The notes below the pieces were generated by a model. It did no database searches. It was not told the DNA's origin and was given only the letters and a program-made list of their open reading frames with translations. This document shows positions 1 through 8,582 of a stretch of 36,489 nucleotides of DNA, piece by piece. How positions within the stretch are numbered: position 1 is the stretch's first letter; every line of letters starts with the position of its first letter. A program made the translations under genes and the position numbers. Source of the stretch: Microcystis aeruginosa LEGE 91341 (GTDB lineage Bacteria > Cyanobacteriota > Cyanobacteriia > Cyanobacteriales > Microcystaceae); contig NZ_JADEXY010000024.1 in assembly GCF_015206885.1 (NCBI RefSeq), forward strand, positions 1-36,489. The letters are read 5' to 3'.

Positions 1-30
1 CCCCAACACCCTAACACCCCAACACCCCAC
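1..30. repeat. C-rich octamer tandem repeat at window edge
   Basis: Three and a half near-identical octamers (ccccaaca, ccctaaca, ccccaaca, cccc). This resembles the short tandemly repeated sequences common in cyanobacterial intergenic DNA. The far right end of the window is also G-rich (gcggggtgtgggg), the same theme on the other strand. Confidence 0.6.
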
Positions 31-45
31 TTCCGGTGCAGGTAA

Positions 46-447
46 TCACCCGCTGCAGGATCGCAGAATCCAACCCAGTAAGACTCCAATACCACCAAAG
101 CGGACAATTTGCCAAAAAACTTCCCCCAGTAGTCCGCGACGGATTCCTTCCCAGAATAGGCGCTTTAATTCCCCTTCTTTAAGTAAATTGCTTTCTAAAA
201 TTACCTCTAATTCTTGAATCTGTTCGCGAATTTGTACTAATTCCTTTTCTAGTTCAGGTAGGGGATTTTCCCGCCATTGGGGTTCTATTTGGCTAAATTG
301 TGCCTCTAGGTCTTTTTTTTGCTGTTCTGCTTCGTTGATCTGTCGATAACGGTCTTTTAGTGATGCGATCGCCGCTTCGACTTCTGCAATTGCTTGGGTA
401 AATTCTGCCGATTCATCGTTAGGGTAGGGGTTTTCTTCTAAGGACAT
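46..447 (-). CDS. Small coiled-coil protein with C-terminal membrane helix, unknown function
   Basis: I do not recognise a named family. The 133-residue product has an acidic N-terminus, a long heptad-rich helix (about residues 15-95, rich in E, Q, K and L) and one hydrophobic C-terminal segment (about 106-128, containing VRFGGIGVLLGWIL) that looks like a membrane anchor. It therefore probably sits on a membrane with the coiled coil in the cytoplasm. The gene starts at an ATG and is divergent from the next gene, with about 70 bp between the start codons. It looks like a conserved cyanobacterial unknown: composition and codon use are normal for the window and it contains a GCGATCGC site. Function is not inferable from sequence. 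Confidence 0.6.
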   Translation of the reverse strand: MSLEENPYPNDESAEFTQAIAEVEAAIASLKDRYRQINEAEQQKKDLEAQFSQIEPQWRENPLPELEKELVQIREQIQELEVILESNLLKEGELKRLFWEGIRRGLLGEVFWQIVRFGGIGVLLGWILRSCSG

Positions 448-519
448 GGACTCGATCCGATTTCCTGCGTCTAAACTATAGTTATAGACGATTTTACGGT
501 TTTACGAAACCTTTTGATT

Positions 520-795
520 ATGATTCCATCCCCTGTCTCTTCCTCATCTCAGACTGTTGATGATCTATCTACCCTGGAATTGGCGCGGATTTTAGCGGAA
601 CGTTTGGCGATCGCACCGATTGATTGGCATCGTCTGAAGGCCAACCGTAATGCTCGGGCCGCTGAACAATTGGGGACGGCTTTGGTGTTTTTATTAGATA
701 ATCAGCCAGAAGAAGCACTTCCTCGGCTACAACAGGCTACAGGCTGGCTTGATCGCTCGATTTCTGCTCCTCCCTGTCCTTCTCACGGTCATTAA
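520..795 (+). CDS. Small conserved cyanobacterial protein, unknown function
   Basis: This is a 91-residue soluble protein. A TTG two codons upstream also opens the frame, but the ATG at 520 is the more ordinary start. After a Ser/Thr-rich N-terminus it is helical, with a segment LSTLELARILAERL and a later stretch ALPRLQQATGWLDRS. It resembles a short cyanobacterial domain of unknown function (possibly the DUF6439 type; that family name is from memory and not checked). The TAA stop overlaps the stop of the convergent ATPase gene by four bases in the palindrome TTAA. No membrane helix, signal peptide or catalytic motif is visible. Confidence 0.6.
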   Translation: MIPSPVSSSSQTVDDLSTLELARILAERLAIAPIDWHRLKANRNARAAEQLGTALVFLLDNQPEEALPRLQQATGWLDRSISAPPCPSHGH

Positions 796-1238
796 TTCAA
801 CCAGCGTTCCTGTTTAATTTGTTTAGAAAGTTTCAGTTGGGTTCCTGTTTGATTCCAGTGAACTTGGTCGAAGATTTGATATAACATACACAGTCCTCGG
901 CCATTTTCCGCTTCTTCGGGGGGAAAATCGGGACAATCACAACTACAGCCATGATGGTGACAACGGGGGGTAAATCCACCACCTTCGTCGGTAATTACCC
1001 AAGAATACTCGTCTCTACTGCTGGAAAATTGAACAACCACGGTTTTGCTGGGATCGAGATGATTACCGTGTTTAGCGGCATTAACTAAAGCTTCCTGCAA
1101 TCCTAATCTAATTTCTGGTTCTAACTCTTCGGGAATACTAGCGGTCAATAAATCTAAAATCGGACAAAGATACAAGGTGGAAGCGAAACTCATGGTGTTC
1201 CAGCTTCGTTTACTTGTTGGCAGTGAAATAGCAATCAC
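792..1238 (-). CDS. Anti-sigma factor-type ATPase (RsbW/GHKL fold) with a Cys/His-rich lid
   Basis: This is a single-domain GHKL ATPase of the serine kinase/anti-sigma (RsbW, SpoIIAB) type. In known members it binds a sigma factor or phosphorylates an anti-sigma antagonist. Visible motifs are the N box EALVNAAKHGN (E49, N53), the G1 box DEGGGF (D84) and the G2 box NGRGL (112-116). Between G1 and G2, where the ATP lid lies, there is an unusual CHHHGCSCDC stretch (residues 93-102) that could bind a metal. The start is a GTG at 1238; an ATG at 1193 is an alternative that would remove 15 residues. There is no partner STAS or sigma gene nearby. The fold call is secure; the partner is unknown. Confidence 0.8.
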   Translation of the reverse strand: MIAISLPTSKRSWNTMSFASTLYLCPILDLLTASIPEELEPEIRLGLQEALVNAAKHGNHLDPSKTVVVQFSSSRDEYSWVITDEGGGFTPRCHHHGCSCDCPDFPPEEAENGRGLCMLYQIFDQVHWNQTGTQLKLSKQIKQERWLN

Positions 1239-1525
1239 ACGCTTTACCTCTAGCTTTTATTAAATGACTGTTCTCTTACAGAAAGATTAAGGTCTCTTAA
1301 CCGATGATTGCCATACCTAATAAGTCATATTTTGTCCCTTTTCTGTCTCTGAGATGGATTAGATATTTTTATGATTGATCTACAAACCAATCGAGAATCA
1401 AGGCAGCTTTGAGCGAGTGGTTAATCAAAAAAGTAGTTGACTGGAACGGGGCTTAATATGCTATTATCTTTAACCGTTGACTTTTCAGCCATAAACGGCT
1501 AAAGTGTCAGGTTTTTCCCCTTATT

Positions 1526-2893
1526 TCATCCTACCATATCTGTGTTTTTTTGTCTAAGAAAAGCAGCGCATTCGACGTGGGGAGTTTGGGGAAAGAAATC
1601 GGCGGTTTGCACTTCTAGCAGTTGATAATCGCCTGTTTGACAGAGATATTGCAAGTCTCTGGCTAAAGTTGCACTTTGACAACTGATATAAACAATGCGT
1701 TGACTCTGCAGCTGTAACAGGCTATCAAGGACAGATCGATCGCAACCTTTGCGGGGCGGATCGAGTAGAATAATGTCGGGTTTAACTGTCAGTTGCGGTA
1801 AAGTTTTTTCTACTGCTCCCAAAATAAAGGTTGTGTTGGTAATATTATTTAATTGGGCGTTAATTTTGGCTCGATCGAGGGAAAAGCTATAGGATTCTAG
1901 TCCAATCACCTCTTTAACCCGTTTAGCGAGGGGTAAAGTAAAAGTACCGATACCACAGTAGGCATCAATAAGAATTTCTTCACCTTTAAGCTCTAATTTC
2001 TGGCAAATAACCGCCAATAAAGCTTCAGCAGCCTCTGTATTAATCTGAAAAAAGGTATCGGCAGCCAATTGATAGGTTAATCCGGCGAACTTTTCGTTAA
2101 TATAATCCCTTCCCGCAATAGTTGTGGTCTGAGCGCCAAAAATAGCATTACCTCGATCGGGGTTATAATTGACGGTTACACCGACTAAATTGGCGTATTT
2201 TGCCAGCCATTGCTGCGCTTGGGTCTCAATTCCCTGTAAATTATTATCGGTACTAATCAGGGTTAATAAAATTTCTCCCGTGTGGCGGCCAATTCTCAGG
2301 GATAAATGGCGTAATTGTCCTTGATGGGTCTTTTCATCGTAAATTGACCAGCCTTTCTCTTGAATATCCTGTTTTATCTCCGCTAGAAACGGATTTAAAG
2401 CCTGATCTTGAATCGGACATTGATTGAGATTAATCAGATGATGGCTGCCGCGACGATAATAACCTGCTTGCACATTGCCGGTGGGGGAAAATCCGAGGGG
2501 ATAGGTAGCTTTATTGCGATAAGCGAGGGGAGAATTACCGGTGAGGGGAGGATAAACCAAAGGATCGGTAAAACCGCCAATTCTGGTTAATACCTCTTGT
2601 ACTTGCTCTTTTTTGACCCGAAGCTGAAATTGATCCTCGATGTGTTGCCATTGACAACCACCACATTTATCAGCGACGATGCAGCGGGGCCGGATACGAT
2701 GGGGAGATGCTTGTAGAATAGTTTGTAGTTTGCCGATCGCATGACTTTTTTTGATATAGGTGATGCGAGTTTGAATGCGATCGCCAATAACCGTATCTGG
2801 CACAAAAATCACTTGTCCTCGGTATTTTCCCACACCTTCGCCCGTATGGTTGAGGTCGGTAATCTCGATCTCGATTAAATCACCTTGTTGCAT
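1526..2893 (-). CDS. rlmD: 23S rRNA (uracil-C5)-methyltransferase, RlmD/RumA family
   Basis: This enzyme transfers methyl from S-adenosylmethionine to C5 of a uridine in 23S rRNA (U1939 in E. coli for RlmD). The 455 residues begin with a TRAM RNA-binding domain (about 1-60). Next come four cysteines spaced as for a [4Fe-4S] cluster (C71, C77, C80, C159), then the Rossmann methyltransferase domain with DAYCGIGTF (310-318) and LDPPRKG (377-383). The catalytic cysteine is C405 in SCQSATLARD, and the FPQTPHVE motif near 434-441 supplies the general base. Length and motifs are complete. Cyanobacteria and Gram-positives often have one or two RumA-like enzymes, so the exact target uridine (747 or 1939) is inferred. 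Confidence 0.92.
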   Translation of the reverse strand: MQQGDLIEIEITDLNHTGEGVGKYRGQVIFVPDTVIGDRIQTRITYIKKSHAIGKLQTILQASPHRIRPRCIVADKCGGCQWQHIEDQFQLRVKKEQVQEVLTRIGGFTDPLVYPPLTGNSPLAYRNKATYPLGFSPTGNVQAGYYRRGSHHLINLNQCPIQDQALNPFLAEIKQDIQEKGWSIYDEKTHQGQLRHLSLRIGRHTGEILLTLISTDNNLQGIETQAQQWLAKYANLVGVTVNYNPDRGNAIFGAQTTTIAGRDYINEKFAGLTYQLAADTFFQINTEAAEALLAVICQKLELKGEEILIDAYCGIGTFTLPLAKRVKEVIGLESYSFSLDRAKINAQLNNITNTTFILGAVEKTLPQLTVKPDIILLDPPRKGCDRSVLDSLLQLQSQRIVYISCQSATLARDLQYLCQTGDYQLLEVQTADFFPQTPHVECAAFLRQKNTDMVG

Positions 2894-2975
2894 AGTTAGG
2901 GAAACCAGTTTTCATCTAGGGTTTCTTCTCAGTAAAAATAACCCAACTCTATTCTACAATCAAAAATCAATTTTT

Positions 2976-4670
2976 CTAAAATCCTAGATCGGCTTTGGCA
3001 ATTTTGGCCGCCGCTAATACTTCCTCATCGGGTAATTCTCGCCAGTCGGTCGCACCTATTTCAGTATAGAATTTTTGATCGTAGGCCCGAGTACGAATTA
3101 CCACCGGCATAGGAACCGCATGACCTAAAACTAAAGCTTGTTGTTTTGAGTCTAATTTTGCTAAAACTGATCGCAAACTTCCCCCTCCAGAAACCCCAGT
3201 AAATATGGCTTCGATGTCCTTTTCATCGTTTAATAAACAGGTGATTCTCGTCCCTACCTGAGACATAACTTCGTTATCAATTCCTGAAGGTCTTTGATCG
3301 ACAATTAAGAGAGTAACAAAATATTTTCGCATCTCCCGGGCGATGGTTCCAAAGATAGTTTGATGTACCACAGCAGAATCAAGAAATCGATGAGCTTCTT
3401 CAATGGTAATCACTAACTGTTGCGGCCGATCAACGGGGTTTTTAGTTTGTAAAAAATATTCAGCTTTTTTAACATAATTAGCATGAATCCGACGGGTGAT
3501 CATATTGGTGGCTAACATATAGGAAAGCATATTACTTTGGGAGCCAAATTCAATAACAACGTGCTTACCTGCATCTAAAGCTTGTAAAACCTGATCGATA
3601 TAATTGTGGGGACAAGAACTTTTTAAATATTTCAAACTATCTAGACGCATTAATTTTCTCTGGAGGGACATAATTGATCCCGCATGGCCTTGTTTTTCCG
3701 TACAGAAGATTTTAATGTCCTCGTTACTCATATTTAATAACTGAGTAATCCAAGATTCTCCATACTCGTTATAGAGAATATTGGCATTGTCTAAACTAGC
3801 TTCCGAGATACCTAATTCCCGACCGATTAAACGAATATCCTCAATTTCAATCTGATTATAACTTAAGAATAATTCCTGCGCTCCTCGTACTCCCCGGCGT
3901 TTCGTAGAATCGGGATCGAGGGTATAAATTTCTACTTGTCCGGGGAATAATTGACATAATCCTTTCACCGTAGAAACCTCCTTCCCTTCTTTCATCGCTT
4001 CCCAACCGTATTCCGAGTGCATATCAAACATGAGGTTAACCCCTGCTTGTTTGCGAATAATGCCCGAAATTAATAGCCTAGTTAAAAAGGATTTTCCCGT
4101 CCCGGATTTGCCAAAAACACCGTTACTACGTTCCACAAAGCGATCAAGATTAATACATATTGGCACGTCCATGTCAAGGGGTTGACCAATAGCAAAATTC
4201 TTTCTGGTGGGATCATCTTCCCAACCGAAAACCATGCGAAAATCCTGCTCACAAGCTTCATAAACTTGGCTAAAATGGGCGGGAATAGTTTTAACTGGCA
4301 GTAATTCTAAATCGGCGCTGGTTTGGGGTTGAAAAGAGCCTAAAGAAGTGTCGGAAACTGCCGGGGAATTACCTCCAGTCGGGGTAAACATGAGCATAGG
4401 TGATAGTTCAATCGTACCATAAGTACCGCTACCCGCTAAAACATCGCGCATAAAACTATCATCGGGATGGGGAGGATTCGCGATAATCCGGGGACTGGAG
4501 TTACCCAGGGAGACATCGGTGAGGAGACAGAAAAAACGCGAGCGAGTGCCTTGCACCACCAAAAATTTACCGACGCGCATATCTTCTACCGAAATATCCG
4601 GATAAAGACGGATTTCTAAACCTTCACTCAGGGAACCTTGAATAACCGATCCGAGGGGCTGTTCACTCAT
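2976..4670 (-). CDS. herA: HerA-type DNA-translocating ATPase (FtsK/HerA superfamily, DUF87)
   Basis: This is a hexameric P-loop ATPase of the HerA clade, which pumps DNA in end resection, usually with a NurA nuclease. The 564 residues show an N-terminal beta-rich HAS-barrel-like region (about 1-130), a Walker A motif GKSGTGKS (187-194), a Walker B motif ITIEEAHRF (421-429, with E424/E425), the sensor stretch DQRPS (458-462) and GTRIT (473-477), a candidate arginine finger. No nurA gene is in the window. Only a short gap separates it from rlmD, and both read on the minus strand, so co-transcription is possible. The family is clear; its role in this organism is inferred. Confidence 0.85.
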   Translation of the reverse strand: MSEQPLGSVIQGSLSEGLEIRLYPDISVEDMRVGKFLVVQGTRSRFFCLLTDVSLGNSSPRIIANPPHPDDSFMRDVLAGSGTYGTIELSPMLMFTPTGGNSPAVSDTSLGSFQPQTSADLELLPVKTIPAHFSQVYEACEQDFRMVFGWEDDPTRKNFAIGQPLDMDVPICINLDRFVERSNGVFGKSGTGKSFLTRLLISGIIRKQAGVNLMFDMHSEYGWEAMKEGKEVSTVKGLCQLFPGQVEIYTLDPDSTKRRGVRGAQELFLSYNQIEIEDIRLIGRELGISEASLDNANILYNEYGESWITQLLNMSNEDIKIFCTEKQGHAGSIMSLQRKLMRLDSLKYLKSSCPHNYIDQVLQALDAGKHVVIEFGSQSNMLSYMLATNMITRRIHANYVKKAEYFLQTKNPVDRPQQLVITIEEAHRFLDSAVVHQTIFGTIAREMRKYFVTLLIVDQRPSGIDNEVMSQVGTRITCLLNDEKDIEAIFTGVSGGGSLRSVLAKLDSKQQALVLGHAVPMPVVIRTRAYDQKFYTEIGATDWRELPDEEVLAAAKIAKADLGF

Positions 4671-4690
4671 GCTAACCTTGATTTGTGGCG

Positions 4691-4725
4691 ATGAATTATG
4701 AATTATGAATTATGAATTATGAATG
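4691..4725. repeat. Heptamer tandem repeat (atgaatt) x5
   Basis: Five consecutive copies of atgaatt (the last is atgaatg) sit just upstream of herA. The reverse-complement heptamer cataatt recurs three times at 8704-8724, so this is one short-repeat family used at two sites. It looks like slippage-prone STRR-type DNA. Confidence 0.8.
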
Positions 4726-5023
4726 AGGAAGTGTTTTCAGTGATCAGTAAACAGTAAACAGCAAAAAGGGCTCTCCCCGGTTTGGTGGGTAAAATGTATT
4801 CTAAGATACAGTCCTGCTGGCGAGGGAGTGGAGGGAACTACAGAGACACATAGGACACAAAGATCGATCGATCCTACCTATGTAAGTTAAACTTATCACA
4901 CAGAACCTAGAAGAGCCCAAAAAGACAGTAGGAAACTGGAAGATGTACCAAACTAAGCCTGAATCCGCCGTATTTAATACTTCCCACTTAATACATACTG
5001 CACACTTAAAACTTAAATCTGAT

Positions 5024-5050
5024 AACTGATTCAAGTCAGTTGATTTTTTT
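5024..5050 (+). terminator. Possible rho-independent terminator, orphan
   Basis: A six-base stem AACTGA/TCAGTT with a six-base loop is followed after GA by seven T residues on the plus strand. No plus-strand protein gene lies upstream, so it either ends an unannotated small RNA or is a chance fold. The stem is short. Confidence 0.35.
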
Positions 5051-5168
5051 CGGTCTATCTAGGCTAAAAATGAGGGGTTCGCAGGCAGGCACGGATTCCC
5101 ATTATGAATATAAGTGTATGTCAAGTGATGGGGTTTTGTCAAGGGGTTTAAGAAAAAAATCGGGTTGA

Positions 5169-6077
5169 TCAACGGGAAGCAAGGAAATAGCCAAGGGAGA
5201 AGAGAATGCCACTAAAAAAGTGGAGATTAACCGCTATAAACTTGCAGTTACTGACTAGCTGAGGTTGGTCGTGATTTTGGTTAACGTGGTGGACTAATTG
5301 CCAAGCGAAAGGGAGACTAAGGAAGATTAAAAGGGTGAGAGGGGGATAAACCTGGAGCAGGACAAAAACTACCGTTAAAACGTAAACGAGAACCGTCACT
5401 ACGGTTAAAACTTTAGAACCTTTTAAAGTACCTAAACGAGCAATAGGTGATTTTTTACCCGCTTTGAGATCATCGGCAACTTGATGGAAATGGGAACAAA
5501 AAAGGATGATAGAAGTGGTAATCCCGATAATAATTGAAGCCGCTAGACTAGAGAGAGAAAAAGCACCGACTTGGGAATAGTAGGCAGCCGCAATCGCCAA
5601 GGGTCCAAAGGTAAAGAAACAGATAATTTCACCTAATCCTTGATAACCAAGACGGAAGGGAGGCCCTTGATAGGTATAGCCCAAAAAACAGCAGAGGGCG
5701 ATTAATTCTAGGATAGTCCAATCGCCTCGCCAATAACTAATGGCAAGAATGCCGGCGATTCCTAATAATAGAAAAAGATTACTTAGCCAGAAAATTAAAC
5801 ATTTATTGCCAGTTAAATTAACGATCGAATGTGCCTTATTAACATCGATCCCGGTATCGGCATCAAAAACATCATTACTGAGATTTAACCAAGCGAGAAT
5901 TAAAATAGCTGAGAGGATAAAAGTGACAAAAATCGGGGAAGAAAATTGACCTGTTTCTTGATAAGCGATCGCTGTTCCCAAAATAATCGGTATAATCGCC
6001 ACACTATACATTGGTGGTTTCAGGGCTGCTAACCAGAGTTTTTTGGGTGAGGGAGTGGTGATAGTATCGGTGGTCAT
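5169..6077 (-). CDS. menA: 1,4-dihydroxy-2-naphthoate (or 2-carboxy-1,4-naphthoquinone) phytyltransferase MenA
   Basis: This is a UbiA-superfamily integral membrane prenyltransferase that attaches the phytyl chain to the naphthoquinone ring in phylloquinone synthesis, the photosystem I quinone. The 302-residue protein is strongly hydrophobic with about eight or nine membrane helices. It carries the two Asp-rich, Mg-diphosphate-binding motifs: the first, NDVFDADTGID, at residues 68-78 and the second, HQVADDLKAGK, around 198-208. The overall sequence fits MenA better than chlorophyll synthase or homogentisate prenyltransferase, including the VADDLKAGKKSPIARLG stretch. The gene stands alone on the minus strand. 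About 230 bp separate it from the divergent 6307 gene. Confidence 0.88.
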   Translation of the reverse strand: MTTDTITTPSPKKLWLAALKPPMYSVAIIPIILGTAIAYQETGQFSSPIFVTFILSAILILAWLNLSNDVFDADTGIDVNKAHSIVNLTGNKCLIFWLSNLFLLLGIAGILAISYWRGDWTILELIALCCFLGYTYQGPPFRLGYQGLGEIICFFTFGPLAIAAAYYSQVGAFSLSSLAASIIIGITTSIILFCSHFHQVADDLKAGKKSPIARLGTLKGSKVLTVVTVLVYVLTVVFVLLQVYPPLTLLIFLSLPFAWQLVHHVNQNHDQPQLVSNCKFIAVNLHFFSGILFSLGYFLASR

Positions 6078-6306
6078 AGCTGAATAATAATCAGGAAAAC
6101 TCGATCGCTCTAGGGATAAAAAACGAGGGTTTAAGGTAGAATTATAGCTTTTTGTGCCTCCACTAGAAAAGCGGCATTTCTTATTTGTGGTGATAAACAG
6201 AAGTTATTAAAAATGGTAGGGGTGCAGGGGATGCGCCCAAAATTTCCTATAGGGTGTTATTCTCTAGACGATAAGCTGAAAATTCCTGTAACTTTCCTAG
6301 CCACCG

Positions 6307-6600
6307 ATGAGAGCGATCGCTAAAGATGATATTCTTTATATTCACCATGAGGATGTACCAGTTTATAAAAAAGGCGGTCCAGTGGTGAGAAATAGTTATT
6401 TTTGGGCGCTAAAATCGATCTCCTGTGGAGCGCGTCGGGGACAGGATTGGGAGTTCGATGCCGAGGTGTGGGTGGCGCTGGTGCGGATGTTGCTCTGTTT
6501 TGCCAATTCTGGCTATTTGGGGGATGGTGAGACAATTTTAGAGTTTACTGTCGATTGTCCTATTCCCGAACCTTTGCGGGGGATATCTACTTACTTATAG
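6307..6600 (+). CDS. Small protein of unknown function
   Basis: This is a 97-residue soluble protein that I cannot assign. It has an N-terminal beta-like part (DDILYIHHEDVPVYKKGG), a helical middle (AEVWVALVRMLLCFANSGYLG) and a Pro-rich C-terminus. The last 14 bases overlap the 3' end of the convergent hrcA gene. No clear Shine-Dalgarno precedes the ATG. The even amino-acid composition and the GCGATCGC at codons 3-5 favour a real gene, but an overlapping frame on the other strand is also open over much of it. Confidence 0.5.
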   Translation: MRAIAKDDILYIHHEDVPVYKKGGPVVRNSYFWALKSISCGARRGQDWEFDAEVWVALVRMLLCFANSGYLGDGETILEFTVDCPIPEPLRGISTYL

Positions 6601-7663
6601 CCTCGCTGAGATAGTTAGCGGTGGATTCCACTAGGGGAATGGTATTTTCGTATAACATTCGCGTCGGTCCGATAATGCCAACACTACCGACGGGAGTATC
6701 TCCCTGTTTATAAAAAGCGGAGATAAGAGTACAAGGGCGCATGGATTCCAGAGGATTTTCGGAACCAATGGTGATTTTGACTTTTTTAGCTGATTTTTCT
6801 GGTTCTGGTCTTTGTAAAATCAGGGGTAAAAGGCGGTCCTGTTCTGCTTCCAATAGATGCAGTAACATTTGTACTTGTTGCCATTGGGCGAATTCTGGCT
6901 GTCGAATGACTTCAGCGACACCATGGACGATAATCTCTGGGGTGGCAGTGGATTGGAGACTAGCGCTGATTTCTTGGCTTAATTGTCGGAGAAAATGGGT
7001 ATAACGGGCAAATTCTCGCTCGATTTGCTGCCAATCGAGGTTAATTAAATCTGCCAAGCAATAACCTTTTAATTTTTCCCCGAGAAAATTAGAGAGGATT
7101 TGTAATTCTTCTGCTAATCCATCCCCCTTGTCTGTTGCGATAGACTCAGGAATCTCTATCATAACCGAGCGTGTTTGTAAACTATCTGTAACAATAATTA
7201 ACATTATCTGCTTGGCTGAGACGGGGATTAATTGCAGATGACGCAGGGTATTAGTGAGGGTGTGGGGGAGGGTAACGATAGCGATATAACCGCTTAAACC
7301 GGCTAAAAACTGGGTGGCCCGTTGCAGCAGACTTTCGAGACTCCAAGCGGGAGATTTAGCGTTTTGATGCAGATAATAGCCGATTTTTTCGCCGATACGG
7401 TCATCGGGAGTCATTAATTCATCGACGTAGAGACGATAACCCCAATCGGAGGGAATGCGTCCGGAGGAAGTGTGGGGTTGATAGAGCAAACCTTCTTTTT
7501 CCAGTTTACCGAGAGCATTGCGAATCGTGGCGGAACTAACCGTAAATTTGTACTCCTCTAGCAGAGTTTTCGAGCCAACCGGTTCGGCTGTGGCGATATA
7601 ATGTTGAATTGTCGCCTTTAAGATATGTTGATAGCGATCGCTGAGATTAGTTCTAGCGGACAT
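6587..7663 (-). CDS. hrcA: Heat-inducible transcription repressor HrcA
   Basis: HrcA represses groESL and related chaperone genes by binding the CIRCE operator and is itself activated by GroEL. The 358 residues show the N-terminal winged helix (about 1-75, with the conserved EPVGSKTLLEEY and SSATIRNALGKLEKEG) and a DTSSGRIPS-like turn here read as HTSSGRIPS. They also show the C-terminal GAF-like domain ending in GSVGIIGPTRMLYE. Length is normal. I see no CIRCE inverted repeat (TTAGCACTC-N9-GAGTGCTAA) in the 143 bp upstream, so autoregulation through CIRCE is not supported here. The rhodanese gene lies upstream on the same strand and could be co-transcribed. Confidence 0.93.
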   Translation of the reverse strand: MSARTNLSDRYQHILKATIQHYIATAEPVGSKTLLEEYKFTVSSATIRNALGKLEKEGLLYQPHTSSGRIPSDWGYRLYVDELMTPDDRIGEKIGYYLHQNAKSPAWSLESLLQRATQFLAGLSGYIAIVTLPHTLTNTLRHLQLIPVSAKQIMLIIVTDSLQTRSVMIEIPESIATDKGDGLAEELQILSNFLGEKLKGYCLADLINLDWQQIEREFARYTHFLRQLSQEISASLQSTATPEIIVHGVAEVIRQPEFAQWQQVQMLLHLLEAEQDRLLPLILQRPEPEKSAKKVKITIGSENPLESMRPCTLISAFYKQGDTPVGSVGIIGPTRMLYENTIPLVESTANYLSEAISK

Positions 7664-7719
7664 AGGGGAATAATCTTAAGAAAAGATTTATAACATTTTT
7701 CTAGACAGTATAACGCTTA

Positions 7720-7745
7720 TTCAGTTATCAGTTATCAGTAGTCAG
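7720..7745. repeat. Heptamer array (cagttat)
   Basis: Two copies of cagttat followed by cagtagt and a partial cagtc lie between the rhodanese gene and hrcA. It is the same heptamer, read on the other strand, as the ctgataa array at 14379-14420. Related sequence occurs at 16737-16754 and 22706-22724. Confidence 0.65.
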
Positions 7746-7806
7746 TCCTCCGTGGGGAGAAAGGGGATAGTTTACCCCTCTCTTTTCCCGATGGGGGCCA
7801 TGAAAA

Positions 7807-8145
7807 TTAGTAACGGGGAATATTAGGATCGACGAGGAGGGAATAAGCATCGATGCCACCGTTAATATTTTTAACATTAGTAAAACCCTGACTTTGTAGC
7901 CATTGGCACATTTGCAGGGATCTCATGCCATGATGACAGATAACCAGGGTTTCTGCTTGGGGGTTGAATTGGCTGGCAATAGTGGGCGACCATTCTTGGT
8001 ATTGACTCAAGGGTAAAATGGTAAAATTGGCCACAGATGCCATGGCAACTTCCTCCGGTTCGCGCACATCAATAAGTTGTAAATTAGGATCATGATCGGC
8101 TAAACGGAGAGCGAGTTCATGGACGCTAATTTCGGGAATGCTCAT
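7807..8145 (-). CDS. Single-domain rhodanese-like protein
   Basis: This is a stand-alone rhodanese domain of 112 residues, predicted to carry a persulfide or act as a thiosulfate or polysulfide sulfurtransferase in the cytoplasm. The domain opens with LQLIDVREPEEV (23-34). The active-site loop is CHHGMRS with the catalytic cysteine at C70, and the C-terminal NINGGIDAYS matches the usual (N)xxGGxxAW end. The CxxGxRS loop is complete, so catalysis is likely. It sits 143 bp upstream of hrcA on the same strand, with a heptamer repeat between. The physiological sulfur acceptor cannot be told from sequence. Confidence 0.88.
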   Translation of the reverse strand: MSIPEISVHELALRLADHDPNLQLIDVREPEEVAMASVANFTILPLSQYQEWSPTIASQFNPQAETLVICHHGMRSLQMCQWLQSQGFTNVKNINGGIDAYSLLVDPNIPRY

Positions 8146-8276
8146 AGATTTAGTCTTAAGAATCGGTTATCTTTCCTTTAGAGTAGCAAATCGAGGGACC
8201 CTGAGCGGTTAGGTACTTGCGTAGGAATAATATCGCAGCCAAGTGGTGGGATTTGGTCAGTGCCAGAGCGGGGGGG

Positions 8277-8285
8277 TGATATAAT
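8277..8285 (+). promoter_or_regulatory. Extended -10 promoter element before the antitoxin gene
   Basis: The sequence TGATATAAT matches an extended -10 box (TGnTATAAT) and lies about 70 bp before the antitoxin ATG at 8355. No good -35 is spaced correctly, as expected for an extended -10 promoter. Confidence 0.4.
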
Positions 8286-8354
8286 GGGTAAAGGGCGGGT
8301 ATTGAAGACATTGATGCTTTTTAGTACGCCGATTAATCGACAAGCTGAATTTCG

Positions 8355-8582
8355 ATGAATATTGAACAAGCCGTTATCGAAAACTTGCGAAAACTTCCTT
8401 TAGAAAAACAACAAGAAGTCTTAAACTTCAGCCAATTTCTAACTCAGAGAACTTCGCCAAAAATTGAAGAGATGACCTCCCACGAAAAAGCAGAAGATTG
8501 GCTAAAATTTCTGGAAAGTCAACCCAAGGATACCCCCGGATTACCCGATGAAGCCTTAGGGCGTGAAACTATCTATGACTGA
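8355..8582 (+). CDS. DUF2281/VapB-type antitoxin
   Basis: This 75-residue protein carries the DUF2281-like helix-turn-helix signature near its start: NLRKLPLEKQQEVLNFSQFL (residues 10-29), the usual LPxEKQxEVLxFxxFL pattern. The C-terminal half is acidic and ends in LGRETIYD, typical of a toxin-binding tail. It would neutralise and help autoregulate a PIN-domain ribonuclease. The stop TGA overlaps the ATG of the next frame (TGATG), the coupling expected of a TA operon, but that toxin frame is cut short. The antitoxin is therefore now an orphan. Confidence 0.7.
   Translation: MNIEQAVIENLRKLPLEKQQEVLNFSQFLTQRTSPKIEEMTSHEKAEDWLKFLESQPKDTPGLPDEALGRETIYD

Larger units (their letters stand above)
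4671..5168. other. Gene-free interval between herA and menA
   Basis: No convincing protein gene is present. The interval holds the atgaatt heptamers, a second degenerate array around 4737-4761 (cagtgatcagtaaacagtaaacag), a GATCGATCGATC stretch near 4864 and a terminator-like hairpin at 5024-5050 on the plus strand. Both flanking genes are on the minus strand, so this is the herA upstream region and the menA downstream region. Confidence 0.6.

Noticed and set aside
4801-5034. 77-residue minus-strand open frame
   Set aside because: Cys/Ser-rich with no family likeness, no ribosome-binding site, and it lies in repeat-rich DNA; better explained as chance.
7664-7806. CIRCE operator upstream of hrcA
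   Set aside because: No TTAGCACTC/GAGTGCTAA inverted repeat was found there.
8178-8369. 63-residue minus-strand open frame before the antitoxin
   Set aside because: No recognisable protein pattern and it overlaps the antitoxin promoter region.
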